A stretch of 64,000 nt of DNA from a virus: positions 1 to 64,000 of IMG/VR virus record IMGVR_UViG_3300042554_001774. One strand, given 5' to 3'. A model generated the notes under the pieces. It was given only the letters and a program-made list of their open reading frames with translations, was not told the DNA's origin and did not search any database. Below are positions 44,109 to 52,764 of this stretch, one piece after another. A program made the position numbers and the translations under genes. The number at the start of each line of letters is the position of its first letter. The first letter of the stretch is position 1.

Positions 44109-44765
44109 TTAGTCCGGCCCTAATCTCTCTAGGATCAATGGGATCAATGGGTGCCTGACGCTACTGGCTATACTGGAGAAGTGAAAGTGCTGGATTCCAT
44201 CTATCCCAGAGAGTAATGTGGCAGCCCGGAACAGGCCGCTGTCTCTGATGTCTGCTTGCTCAATGTCGCCGCACATGATCAGCTTGGATCCTATGCCTAT
44301 TCGCGTCAGCAGTAGCCTCATTTGTCGTATATTGGCGTTCTGCGCCTCATCGACGACTAAGACGGTGTTCTTTAGCGTCCTGCCGCGCAAGTACGCCATA
44401 GCGACAATCTCTGATGCGATCTTTTGATCTGGTGCGTACTCCTTGATCGTGTCTGTCAGTGGATGCAAGAATGGCGACATCTTTTCGATGATGCCTCCAG
44501 GTATTGCCCCGATTTCTTCCCCGCAGGCTTCAACTGCCGGTCTTGTCAGTATCAGCTTCTTTCCCTCATGGGATAGGATGTAGTCAATTGCACAGGCTAT
44601 TGCCGTGTATGTCTTTGAGCATCCTGCCGGTCCTGTCAGAAATGTTATGTCGTTTTTCTGACACGCTGCGTATGCATCTGCTTGTTCTTGAGTAACTGGT
44701 CGAAAGTGCGGTCTGTTCACGGTGTGACCTTCCGTAGTCGAGTAGAGTTTCTTTCTCTTAGACAT
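44109..44765 (-). CDS. PhoH-like ATPase
   Basis: 218 residues. P-loop TGPAGCSKTYTA near 40-51, the family marker RPAVEACGEEIGAIPGG, Walker B VLVVDEAQNA, and the sensor SKLIMCGDIEQADI. PhoH proteins are common in phages and are thought to act in nucleic-acid metabolism or RNA handling. The start overlaps the preceding small gene by 8 bases, part of the replication operon. Confidence 0.92.
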   Translation of the reverse strand: MSKRKKLYSTTEGHTVNRPHFRPVTQEQADAYAACQKNDITFLTGPAGCSKTYTAIACAIDYILSHEGKKLILTRPAVEACGEEIGAIPGGIIEKMSPFLHPLTDTIKEYAPDQKIASEIVAMAYLRGRTLKNTVLVVDEAQNANIRQMRLLLTRIGIGSKLIMCGDIEQADIRDSGLFRAATLLSGIDGIQHFHFSSIASSVRHPLIPLILERLGPD

Positions 44766-45000
44766 TGTCGTCTTGTTCCTCTTGGATGTGCGCTGTTTGG
44801 AAGCTTTCTTTACACAGTGGGCACACCACGATGCTTGGGTGTGTTTCGACTATAGCGCCACCCCCGTCTTCTGATCTTGCGTTGTACTCGTTATTGAGCT
44901 GCTCCTCGGAGATGACTTTAATCACGGGATGAACGTAGTTCATTGTCCCGCAGCTATCGCATATCCATGCGAAGACTTCGAATAATTCTGCCACTCTCAT
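44758..45000 (-). CDS. Small zinc-finger protein (80 aa)
   Basis: The ATG at 45000 overlaps the prim-pol stop (ATGA). Two Cys pairs, CDSCG near 15 and CPLCK near 62, form a likely zinc ribbon around an acidic Gly loop. It lies between the primase and PhoH genes and may be a transcription or replication accessory. Confidence 0.7.
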   Translation of the reverse strand: MRVAELFEVFAWICDSCGTMNYVHPVIKVISEEQLNNEYNARSEDGGGAIVETHPSIVVCPLCKESFQTAHIQEEQDDNV

Positions 45001-45776
45001 GCGCTTGCAATCCTTTGCTTTTCTTGATAGACCCGCCGAACCTTGGTGATAATCTCGTGGGAACTCCACGGTGGGGATACATTGCGACCATGCCATAGGA
45101 TTACTTCATGGATCGCTTCTGTTTCGCTTAATCCAGCCTCGATGCAGACCATCGTGGCGTGGTATGTTTTTACGTCTCTCTCGCCCTCGGATGCTCTGAT
45201 TGTGCCTAGCACTGCCTGAGCGCTGCGAACGTGGTTGCCAATAACCGCATGAGACACGCCCGCTGACTCCGGTCTCCAGCCCATGTTGAACACTGGTAGG
45301 TTTCCTGGCATGATCCACTTTGCGTCAAGGTTGCCAGTGCAAATGCAGACTTGATACTGAAATCCCTTGACGATACTTGGCGGCATTAGGCAGTAGCTCT
45401 TGTCTCCCTTGACATCGTAGGTAAACCCTTCAGGGGCCTCGATCTTGGAGTTTGACTTAACGTAGATGCCTGGGTGCCGGTAATAGAAGTGCATTCCCTT
45501 GCGCGATCTTACTCTCAGTGGAGTTCTTGGCCTATGCTGCAGCCAGGACTTGTAAGATTCCTTTGTGTCGCAGTCGATGACCACGTATCCATTTTCTGCG
45601 CCGGTCAGCATTGCAATGTTGACGCCTCTGAATCTCCACTTCCTTAGCGGGTTGCCAATCAGGTTGCCCCATTCCGTAGTGGGTATTTTAGTCTCCATGC
45701 CAATAGGGATGACGCTCATTCCTCGGCTTAGCATTAGGCTGGCCACTTCGCTGACTCTGTCGCATATCACAGACAC
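44997..45776 (-). CDS. Bifunctional primase-polymerase (prim-pol)
   Basis: Start GTG at 45776 has AAGGAGG 6 bases upstream; longer frames lack one. 259 residues: SVIPIGMETKIPTTEW, then NIAMLTGAENGYVVIDCDT with the Asp pair of the metal site, and the GMHFYYRH strand. These are the hallmarks of the AEP prim-pol domain, which makes primers and extends them. It ends with a helical region and feeds the replication operon of helicase, exonuclease and ParB. Confidence 0.85.
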   Translation of the reverse strand: MSVICDRVSEVASLMLSRGMSVIPIGMETKIPTTEWGNLIGNPLRKWRFRGVNIAMLTGAENGYVVIDCDTKESYKSWLQHRPRTPLRVRSRKGMHFYYRHPGIYVKSNSKIEAPEGFTYDVKGDKSYCLMPPSIVKGFQYQVCICTGNLDAKWIMPGNLPVFNMGWRPESAGVSHAVIGNHVRSAQAVLGTIRASEGERDVKTYHATMVCIEAGLSETEAIHEVILWHGRNVSPPWSSHEIITKVRRVYQEKQRIASA

Positions 45777-45777
45777 A

Positions 45778-46197
45778 TTAAGCCTCCTTGTGTGTTCTTC
45801 GGAACGGAAGTGGTGGAGCCTTTCGGAATCTCCAGCCTGACCTGAACAGTATTGAATTGCCGCCCGGTGCATCTACAGCCGTGAAGTCGTTTTCCGCCAG
45901 GAATGTTACGGACTGCGTGTCGCTGACATCAACCACTGCCTCTAGTGACATTGATGGCCATGTCATCAGCCGTATATGTTCGATTAAGCTGGTTCCTATA
46001 CCGAGCCTTCGCTTCCTATGATCCACTGCTACGTCGAGTATCTGATGTACGCACATATCCGATACAGAGCAAAGGTATCCTACTATATTTCCGCCAAGCT
46101 CTGCAACTAAGCAGATCGCTCCTGGGTCGCTTATATGGCACGCCACTAAGTCATGACTGCCACCTATAGCATCGATGAATTGCAAGTCAATTCGCAT
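45778..46197 (-). CDS. GNAT-family N-acetyltransferase
   Basis: 139 residues from an ATG at 46197 that overlaps the exonuclease 3' end. The acetyl-CoA site is HRKRRLGIGTSLIEHI (an R/Q-x-x-G-x-G variant), preceded by the QILDVAVDH strand and followed by EAVVDVSDTQSVTFLAENDF, typical of GNAT motif B. The substrate is unknown; phage GNATs can modify host proteins or toxic amines. Confidence 0.82.
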   Translation of the reverse strand: MRIDLQFIDAIGGSHDLVACHISDPGAICLVAELGGNIVGYLCSVSDMCVHQILDVAVDHRKRRLGIGTSLIEHIRLMTWPSMSLEAVVDVSDTQSVTFLAENDFTAVDAPGGNSILFRSGWRFRKAPPLPFRRTHKEA

Positions 46198-47110
46198 TGC
46201 TCTGCGTACTGAAAGCTCGTTCAATTGGCAACCTCCTATCCAGTGTATGCAAGCTCCTTGCTGTCCAATAATCAAACTGCTTCATGGTTGCCCGAATCTT
46301 TTCTGGTATGAAGTCCGAATGCATCGTGTCTATGAATGTCCCGCATGAAGACAGCAGGTCACTGGCAGTCTTGACTCCGATACCGCAAACTCCCTGCACT
46401 CCGTTCTTGCCTACCATGCAGAGCCAGTCAATCACTTGCGTCGGCTTGATCTTATGTGTCGCCAGTAGCCAGTTGGCCCCGTAGAACTCATCTTTAGCCC
46501 TTGAGTAGATCGATGTCTTAGGACCTAAGGACTGCCAGCAATCCTTATCCTCTGTGACCATCATGCATTCAGTGTCAAGTATCTGGCACTGCATGGCTAC
46601 GCTAGCCAGTACATCATCGGCCTCCCTGCCGGTGTGTACCTCGACCTGCATGCCAGAATCCCTAAGGTGCTGTATCACCATGGGCCTGAGGCGATTTAAT
46701 TCCTCTTTGATTGGGTCGTTTGGTCTGTCTGACTTAAATTCCGAGTAGAGTTTTCTTCGGAAGTTATTTGAGTCATCGAACCCAACAATGAAATGCTCTG
46801 GTTTATTCGTTGTTTTTAGCTTCTTGAGGCACGCATGAATCTTCTCGTGGATTCGATCTGTGCCTTTTGAAGCAAAGGCAACGGCACATGCTATCGCTTC
46901 ACCATCTACCACTTGCGTCAGTCCGGCGCGAAAGCCTATATTCTGCGAGGCTCTACGCGCCTCCGTGACGCAAATAGGTACAACGCCCCTGACCTTGTGA
47001 AGCTGTGGGATCAATTGTAGCTTTGTCAGTAGTTCGTTCGCTGTCCTGCTGGCGTGCAGCTCGTTGCAGATATCGTTAACAACCTCTTCTGCCGTTATTA
47101 CGCTAGGCAT
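46187..47110 (-). CDS. 5'-3' exonuclease (FEN/PIN-type)
   Basis: 307 residues. The PIN core starts VVDGEAIACAVAFA and is followed by HFIVGFDDSNNFRRKLYSEF, HTGREADDVLAS and MVTEDKDCWQSL, giving the acidic metal cluster; GVCGIGVKTASDLL is the helix-hairpin-helix DNA clamp. It probably removes RNA primers or flaps beside prim-pol. The start overlaps the helicase end by 8 bases. Confidence 0.9.
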   Translation of the reverse strand: MPSVITAEEVVNDICNELHASRTANELLTKLQLIPQLHKVRGVVPICVTEARRASQNIGFRAGLTQVVDGEAIACAVAFASKGTDRIHEKIHACLKKLKTTNKPEHFIVGFDDSNNFRRKLYSEFKSDRPNDPIKEELNRLRPMVIQHLRDSGMQVEVHTGREADDVLASVAMQCQILDTECMMVTEDKDCWQSLGPKTSIYSRAKDEFYGANWLLATHKIKPTQVIDWLCMVGKNGVQGVCGIGVKTASDLLSSCGTFIDTMHSDFIPEKIRATMKQFDYWTARSLHTLDRRLPIERAFSTQSNAN

Positions 47111-48677
47111 AGGCTCGCTTCCTTTGTATCGCTAGTTCTCTTTCCTGGGCCCATCTGTGATACATGTCGTCCGGTGGGTATCCACCGTGTCTCTTGGCAT
47201 ATATGGCAAGTACCTGAGCGTCAGTTGGTGACTTCCCTGATCTTTTCCTCACGGAAAAGAATATCTGGCTGAGCCTCTTGAGTTCTTCAGGCTTGGGTGG
47301 TGGAGGTGGCTCGAATTGATCCATCTTGCGCTCCACGAGCCTTCCGTCCTTCTGGACGATGATTCGTGTCCTTGGATCTGCCTGGAACCCGCAGGCAGGG
47401 CATCTAAGGCCCTCAGCACGCACCGTACCGCACCTTGGGCATACAATGGGATTGGGAGCCTTACCTTCCTGCACGTCGCGTGTGCGCGATTCTGCGATCT
47501 CCTTCTCGGTCATGGAGAACATGGCCTCCCAGTCGCGATTAGCGTTGGGAGAGCCATGTCGGATCATATTGGCTCCGTGATCCTGTATAACTGCGTGGGT
47601 CTTGCCTGATTCAGGACATGCTCTAATTACTCTTCCAACGCTTTGGACATAATTAGCCAGCGAGCCGTATGGCCTGGCTAGGATTAGGTGCCTTAGGTTA
47701 GGTATATCGATGCCCTCTTGCACGACTTGGCAGTGACATAGAACGTCAAAGTCCCCTGCCTTCATGTCGTTGAGCACTTGATTCCTGACTTTCCCCTCGG
47801 CATCGTTGTCGTAGGTCTCTCCGTTGACGATGACTTTCTTACAGTCAATGTGAGCGACTCGATGTCCCTTCTTGAGGAATAAGTCAGCAACCCAGGCTGA
47901 CTCGTCGATTCCAGGTGAAGCGCAGAGGGTCGGTAATGCATCAGGATTGAGTCTTCGCCAGTCTTCGTAGATGTACCCAACGATGGCTTGGCTCCAACAT
48001 TCCTTAATGATGTCGCCGTCTGAGTATTCGCCCGTCTTTTCTGGCTTGATCTTGTCTACGTCCATTTCATGCACTGAGAAGCACTTTGCTGGCACGTGCG
48101 CGCCACAGGCCCTTAGTTCCGAATTGGTCGCAGCCACCACGACATCTCTATAGGCACCACTCATGCCTATTGGTGTTCCTGACATTCCCAGAACGTAGGC
48201 CCCTTTGGATAGGTATCTCTGGATCAGTTCAAGGGCCTTAGGTGACATGAGCATGTGAGCTTCGTCAATAATGACTAGATTCGCATCGAATAGCTGCCAT
48301 CGCTCCTGGTTGATAACTCGCTGGATGTCAGTCTGGATCTGTGCTATCTGGATTCTCGCATTTGGATCGACCTTGTGTCGCATTGACGCTGCTCTCGCAC
48401 CTGCCTCAATGCCATCTGATATGAGGCGATCCATCGACTGTTGCGTCAATAAGCGACGAGGGTTGTAGATAATTACCTTTCCGCCTTGTTTTTCAAGGAG
48501 ATTCACTAATCCTGTAGTTATTAAGCCTTTTCCCGAGGCCGTAGGTGCGCCTAGAACAACTGATTTAATGCCGCTACTGAACTTGTCGCATATCTGCCGA
48601 ATCGATCTTATCTGATGATCCCATGGTTCTCTTGTGAAAGAGCCGTAGATGTCGTTATTAGAGAATCTCCAATCCAT
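47103..48677 (-). CDS. SF2 DEAH-box helicase with zinc ribbon
   Basis: 524 residues. Motif Q-like DHQIRSIRQI, motif I GAPTASGKGLI, motif II IIDEAHML, motif III MSGTP, motif V CQVVQEGIDIPN, motif VI YVQSVGRVIRACPE. After the core comes a Cys4 zinc ribbon (VCPRCGTVRAEGLRCPACG). Unwinds DNA or RNA in the phage replication operon; resembles phage UvsW/RecG-type helicases. Confidence 0.92.
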   Translation of the reverse strand: MDWRFSNNDIYGSFTREPWDHQIRSIRQICDKFSSGIKSVVLGAPTASGKGLITTGLVNLLEKQGGKVIIYNPRRLLTQQSMDRLISDGIEAGARAASMRHKVDPNARIQIAQIQTDIQRVINQERWQLFDANLVIIDEAHMLMSPKALELIQRYLSKGAYVLGMSGTPIGMSGAYRDVVVAATNSELRACGAHVPAKCFSVHEMDVDKIKPEKTGEYSDGDIIKECWSQAIVGYIYEDWRRLNPDALPTLCASPGIDESAWVADLFLKKGHRVAHIDCKKVIVNGETYDNDAEGKVRNQVLNDMKAGDFDVLCHCQVVQEGIDIPNLRHLILARPYGSLANYVQSVGRVIRACPESGKTHAVIQDHGANMIRHGSPNANRDWEAMFSMTEKEIAESRTRDVQEGKAPNPIVCPRCGTVRAEGLRCPACGFQADPRTRIIVQKDGRLVERKMDQFEPPPPPKPEELKRLSQIFFSVRKRSGKSPTDAQVLAIYAKRHGGYPPDDMYHRWAQERELAIQRKRAYA

Positions 48678-48694
48678 GCCTCTCGTGTCTCCTG

Positions 48695-49648
48695 TTACTC
48701 AGCTTTGAGTGAGTTTGCTTGCGTTAAGAATTGCTTCAGTGATACCCTGCACTGCGCCGTATTGAATCCTGCTGCGTCCAGATCGCTGAGCCTCTCCTCG
48801 ATCCGCTCGCACAGCGGTGTGATTGACATGAGCGCGAATCTGAGTGACTCAGATGTCGACTTTGGTCTTATTTCGCCCTGGACTATCATCAGGCCCTGCT
48901 TGACACTGGTAACCTCTGGGTCCTCTAGGACTGATGAGAGCAGTTCCTGTTTTTCTGGAGCGAGGCTGGATAGTTTCTTGATGCTCTGGTGATCTGCTAC
49001 TACAACGCCTGAGGCGACCCGTCTTTTAACTTCAGGGCTCATGTACTTGGATTTATTGATTGCCTCTAGATCGTCAGCCTTGGGGTTCCTTTTTGTCTTG
49101 GGTAGAGCGTCTCGCAGTGTCATATGCGGATTCTCTTTGATCCTTTGCTCGACAGCCGATGCCTCTAGTGGCTGCAGGGTGGAGAACTCCTCCCAGTCTT
49201 TCTTGCTGTTGATGATTTCGCCGGACAGGCACTTTTCCCTGAATCCCTTGGATGCCTTGTCCATCGAGTCAGCCATCTCGATGTCTCGGTAGACAGTTCG
49301 CTCGCTGACATCGAATGCCTCAGCGACCTCCGCTGGAGATGTCATCTTGGCCATTGTTCCACGGATATATGCGACTTCTGATTCAGACAGGTTTCTCTTG
49401 CCAACCTGATTCTTTAGGACCCACAGCCGAGCCTCTTCGATATCAGCGAACTCCATCTCTTTTGTATGGGTCGCAAGGTTGTGCTTCTTGGCTATCTTGA
49501 GCCTGTGGCGACCGTCGACCAAGTATCCATTCCATACCTTAATTTCATCTAGGACGCCATGCTCAAGGCAGTTCTCCTCGAGATCCTTGTACTCATCCCT
49601 GGTTAACGCTCGAAGGGATTCGACTAATTCCATTTTATATTCTTGCAT
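48695..49648 (-). CDS. ParB-like DNA-binding protein
   Basis: 317 residues. The N-terminal ParB/Sulfiredoxin-like fold has WNGYLVDGRHRLKIAKKHNL, and the HTH is SPAEVAEAFDVSERTVYRDI. The middle and C-terminus are helical. An AAGGAGG site and a copy of the recurrent TTGCCATATACCA motif lie just upstream, so it seems to open a transcription unit with the helicase and replication genes. ParB-like phage proteins act in regulation or partitioning. Confidence 0.85.
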   Translation of the reverse strand: MQEYKMELVESLRALTRDEYKDLEENCLEHGVLDEIKVWNGYLVDGRHRLKIAKKHNLATHTKEMEFADIEEARLWVLKNQVGKRNLSESEVAYIRGTMAKMTSPAEVAEAFDVSERTVYRDIEMADSMDKASKGFREKCLSGEIINSKKDWEEFSTLQPLEASAVEQRIKENPHMTLRDALPKTKRNPKADDLEAINKSKYMSPEVKRRVASGVVVADHQSIKKLSSLAPEKQELLSSVLEDPEVTSVKQGLMIVQGEIRPKSTSESLRFALMSITPLCERIEERLSDLDAAGFNTAQCRVSLKQFLTQANSLKAE

Positions 49649-49681
49649 TTTGTCCTCCTTGAATTGTTTTATCTAAACTAC

Positions 49682-49695
49682 TGGTATATGGCAAG
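49682..49695 (-). promoter_or_regulatory. Recurrent motif CTTGCCATATACCA, copy 2 (putative promoter of parB unit)
   Basis: Same 14 bases as copies 1 and 3. It lies 34-47 bases before the ParB-like ATG. If TTGCCA is a -35 box, a TAAAAC occurs after 17 bases, a fair -10. It may be a phage promoter or the operator of a phage regulator. Confidence 0.5.
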
Positions 49696-49748
49696 TCTCG
49701 TGGCTAAGTGTATCGCATTAAATCTGCGCGGCGCAGGTTATGACGTTG

Positions 49749-50063
49749 TTATGCAGACCAGCCGTGCTCGACCATGAGTTCCTTTGTAATCTCAAACCAT
49801 GGTTCGCCAAACGAAACTTCTACTTGCAATGTGACTTCTCCAGTCTCCATGCACCAAGTGACCTCCGTTACCATCATTTCGTCCAATATCGTACACTCCG
49901 ACGATCTTAAGAATTGAATCACTAATCCTTCAAATGGTGCGAATGGAAGTTCAACCTTTCGCGTGACATAGTTTCCGTGTTCATCAATTCTAAACTCTAG
50001 CGTGACTGGATGCATAGCAATGTGTTCTACAAAAGTTGCCGGTAAGGTGTTTGGTTCGCTCAA
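49749..50063 (-). CDS. Hypothetical protein (104 aa)
   Basis: A small acidic alpha/beta protein: an early FRIDEHGNYVTRKVELPF strand pair, then MMVTEVTWCMETGEVTLQVEVSF and a C-terminal helix. There are no motifs I can name. It stands alone before the ParB unit, separated by the putative promoter. Confidence 0.6.
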   Translation of the reverse strand: MSEPNTLPATFVEHIAMHPVTLEFRIDEHGNYVTRKVELPFAPFEGLVIQFLRSSECTILDEMMVTEVTWCMETGEVTLQVEVSFGEPWFEITKELMVEHGWSA

Positions 50064-50103
50064 AGTCGTCCGGCGGTAACTTTGTGACCACTACCGTTAT
50101 AGA

Positions 50104-50667
50104 TCAATACAGTTCCGCGAGATTAAATCCTTCCAGTATCATTGCCCCGATATTTTCCCCGGTGAATCGTGGGCCAGACCTGATGGAGGCTTGTCTCGGC
50201 AGAACCAACTCTTGCGATGCTGTCTTTGTTGCACCAACAGTTTCTGCCGCAATGATCCCGCTGGTACTGTTCGCTTGCGTTAGGACATAATGCAGCCTAT
50301 CGCTTGGCCTAACCCTACAGCCTGTATCTGCCCAGCCAGTATCCCCGAAACAAAACCAGTGATTAAACATCAGGTCTTCGTATCTAATGAAGGTAAAACC
50401 AAATGCGTCTGCTGGGTTTAGAAATGACTCCATTGACGAAGGCTCAAATCCGTGCAAAAAGCATTTCCCGCGACACCCCAGCTCGAATACAAGAAAACTT
50501 ACGTCCTCGTGCCCTGTATTGCCTGAGCCAACGCGGTAGTTACTCTCCGCAACTTCCTTATTAAATCCACTTGGATACTGCAAGTGCTCGCCGTCATCAT
50601 TCCGCAATCGCAAGAACGCCTTCCACTCTCCGCGAATTAAGCTCTCAACCTGATTTGACATACTCAT
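50104..50667 (-). CDS. Hypothetical protein (187 aa)
   Basis: The two near-start Met (MSMSNQ) follow a long inverted repeat at 50671-50744. The protein is alpha/beta with several aromatics (WFCFGDTGW) and a central FGFTFIRYEDLMFNHW. No known motif; typical of phage accessory genes. Confidence 0.6.
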   Translation of the reverse strand: MSMSNQVESLIRGEWKAFLRLRNDDGEHLQYPSGFNKEVAESNYRVGSGNTGHEDVSFLVFELGCRGKCFLHGFEPSSMESFLNPADAFGFTFIRYEDLMFNHWFCFGDTGWADTGCRVRPSDRLHYVLTQANSTSGIIAAETVGATKTASQELVLPRQASIRSGPRFTGENIGAMILEGFNLAELY

Positions 50668-50670
50668 AAC

Positions 50671-50744
50671 CTACGAATCACGCAAGTTCCCGGTCTTGCG
50701 TTTTACCAAGAGAGAATCACGCTCGGGAACTGCGCGATTCGTAG
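50671..50744. repeat. Intergenic long inverted repeat
   Basis: The left arm (50671-50692) and right arm (50724-50744) are complementary over about 21 bases with one mismatch and one bulge, separated by 31 bases. The loop region also holds a CGCAAG/CTTGCG short pair with the left arm and a second GAATCACGC. It lies between two minus-strand genes, from 11 bases after the stop of one to 4 bases before the ATG of the next. There is no T-run, so it is not a standard terminator; a cruciform, recombination site or small mobile remnant is possible. Confidence 0.75.
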
Positions 50745-50755
50745 AGTTCACTGGA

Positions 50756-51067
50756 TCACTGCTCAACAGTGAATCCAAGTGTTTCAAAATGCTGCGATGT
50801 TGCAAAGTCTGTCGCAAACGGGAAGTCCAGTTCACTAACCATGTCGCCATCGGCATCAACAACTGCGATTCCAGACCAATAGTCAACGTCCAGATACGCA
50901 ACCATTTCCTCACCTGGATTCAAGATCGGAGGGCTCCAGTTCGGTAGTACTACCTGCTTGAATCTCCCTGTATCTTTACAGATCTCGCACTGGTCGCAAT
51001 CGCCGTGACACTTCGGGCATTCTTCCTCTGGAAATCCGACTCGCTTAATCGTGTCCAATCGTGACAT
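50756..51067 (-). CDS. Small Cys-rich (DnaJ-type) protein (103 aa)
   Basis: ATG at 51067. The opening has ECPKCHGDCDQCEICKDTG, a CxxC-rich zinc-binding pattern as in DnaJ zinc-finger repeats, then a beta-rich C-terminal domain with AYLDVDYWSGIAVVDADG. A copy of the recurrent motif lies about 105 bases upstream. Probably metal binding; function unknown. Confidence 0.65.
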   Translation of the reverse strand: MSRLDTIKRVGFPEEECPKCHGDCDQCEICKDTGRFKQVVLPNWSPPILNPGEEMVAYLDVDYWSGIAVVDADGDMVSELDFPFATDFATSQHFETLGFTVEQ

Positions 51068-51171
51068 GGCATTAACCCTTCTGTCTAACCTAACCACTGT
51101 GCTTTATAAGCAGCTTGCTTGGCAGTTTCCATTAGTCTTGCCGCTCCGTCTCGGTCATTTTATTGAGTGTC

Positions 51172-51185
51172 TGGTATATGGCAAG
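51172..51185 (-). promoter_or_regulatory. Recurrent motif CTTGCCATATACCA, copy 3 (putative promoter)
   Basis: Identical to copies 1 and 2, placed 7 bases after the UvrD-like stop. With TTGCCA as -35, a good TAAAAT -10 follows after 16 bases. CTTGCC can also pair with GGCAAG further downstream, as in copy 1. Confidence 0.55.
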
Positions 51186-51192
51186 CCACTAA

Positions 51193-52704
51193 TCAGAAAA
51201 AATCTAAATAGGGACTTGGTTTCTGGCTGTACATGACATGCAGCTGCTCTATGGTTCTTGTTATTGCAACATAAAACACTCGCAGCTCTTCGTCGCTTCC
51301 TCTTCCCTGAGGCCATTCGCCTTCGTTTAGGTGCGGCAGGATTACAATCGGCCACTCTCCACCCTTTGCCCAATGCACAGTCCCGACAGTGATCCCGTCG
51401 CCCTCTGCGATCCATTCAGGCTTAGCCTCTTCGGATCTGTAGTCAGAGAGGGTTCTTCCAGCGTAGTACCTAAGTATCTCCTCTCTTTCTATTCTGCAAA
51501 ACGCATTTTCTGGTATCTTGGATAGGATTATGTCCACCTTCCTGCCGACATTCGTTAGCCAGTCCTTGACAGCCGCTGCAACTGCCCGCTGCGGCAGGTC
51601 AGACGCTATGTATTTAACAATCTCTGGCTTGTCGCCCATCCACTGCGAAACTTTCTCTCGCGCCGTGACGCTTCCCGGCGAGGCCAGGTACATTAAAAGG
51701 TAATGCAATTGCCCGTACTTCTTGATTGTCGGCACCACCACTGGGAAGCCCTTAGACGCTAGAGCTTCTCTGACCTTAAAGACCTGATTGTTATATCTGC
51801 ACAAAACTGCTACATCCTGGTAGTCGCACCCACCTTTAACCAGCTTGGAAACTAGTGAAACAATATCGTCAGACTTGTGAACCACAACTTCTCTCTCTCG
51901 CTTCTTGGACACAACCTTTAGAGGCGTTGCGTTCGTGAGGTTCGCGATGTCTGCTATGTTCCTTGGAAATCGAAATGACTCACTCATATTCAGTGTTGGC
52001 CACTCAAGGTCGCTGAACTCCTCAGGGGTTGCCCCACGGAATCCATAAAGGCTCTGCCCGATATCCCCGACAACCATGACAGACGCATTCTTGGATATCT
52101 CGTACACAAAGTCCCATTGCAGCGGCTCATTGTCCTGCGCCTCATCAACGAACAAATGCTCGCACCAAAGGAACTTCCCGTCCCTCGCCAATGCGATGCC
52201 AGATACCAAGAGTCCATCGAAATCCGTATCGCCATTTATGGCTAATTCCGACAAGAACGCTTTGCATATAGGAGTCTCACTTCCCCTTCGCATGCGGTAA
52301 CTGCGAATCTCCTTGCGGGATTTGCTGATCTGCCCAGCTTCTGACTTGTAGAAATTGTACTTACCTATCTTTTTTAGGCACTTCACAATTGTGTCATCTG
52401 TCTCTTTTTCTGTTAGCACGTTCGGAAAAGTGCCATTATTTTGAAGAGTTCGAAGAATAACGCTATGAAAAGTACCCACTGTAACAGATCGATACTCCTC
52501 ACCCAGCCTTGCGACTAGTTCCTTACCAGCCCTGCGGGTGAAGGTGATGGCCATGATGGATTCCGGTTCGGCGCCATCGGTGCATAAGCGGCTGATGCGG
52601 CTAGTGAGAACCGTCGTCTTGCCGCTACCTGCCGCACTAAGCACCTTAAAGTGCCTTTCCTGGCAAGAGACAATGGCTTCTTGTTCGGCTGTTAGAGTTG
52701 ACAT
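51193..52704 (-). CDS. UvrD/PcrA-like SF1 helicase
   Basis: 503 residues, shorter than bacterial UvrD, so several accessory regions are reduced. Motif I LSAAGSGKTTVL, Ia ITFTRRAGKELV, II FVDEAQDNEP, III VVGDIGQSLYGFRG, and VI FYVAITRTIEQLHVMYS are all present. It likely unwinds DNA during recombination or repair. It has no direct operon partners. Confidence 0.92.
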   Translation of the reverse strand: MSTLTAEQEAIVSCQERHFKVLSAAGSGKTTVLTSRISRLCTDGAEPESIMAITFTRRAGKELVARLGEEYRSVTVGTFHSVILRTLQNNGTFPNVLTEKETDDTIVKCLKKIGKYNFYKSEAGQISKSRKEIRSYRMRRGSETPICKAFLSELAINGDTDFDGLLVSGIALARDGKFLWCEHLFVDEAQDNEPLQWDFVYEISKNASVMVVGDIGQSLYGFRGATPEEFSDLEWPTLNMSESFRFPRNIADIANLTNATPLKVVSKKREREVVVHKSDDIVSLVSKLVKGGCDYQDVAVLCRYNNQVFKVREALASKGFPVVVPTIKKYGQLHYLLMYLASPGSVTAREKVSQWMGDKPEIVKYIASDLPQRAVAAAVKDWLTNVGRKVDIILSKIPENAFCRIEREEILRYYAGRTLSDYRSEEAKPEWIAEGDGITVGTVHWAKGGEWPIVILPHLNEGEWPQGRGSDEELRVFYVAITRTIEQLHVMYSQKPSPYLDFF

Positions 52705-52764
52705 TTTTGCGTCTTTTGGTAGAGTTTAGGTGAGTCAAGTACCCGTTAATCAAAGGAGTTCGTC

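Noticed and set aside
47198-47212. Further copy of the TTGCCATATACCA motif
   Set aside because: Only the TATATGGCAAG part matches and it lies inside the helicase coding sequence.
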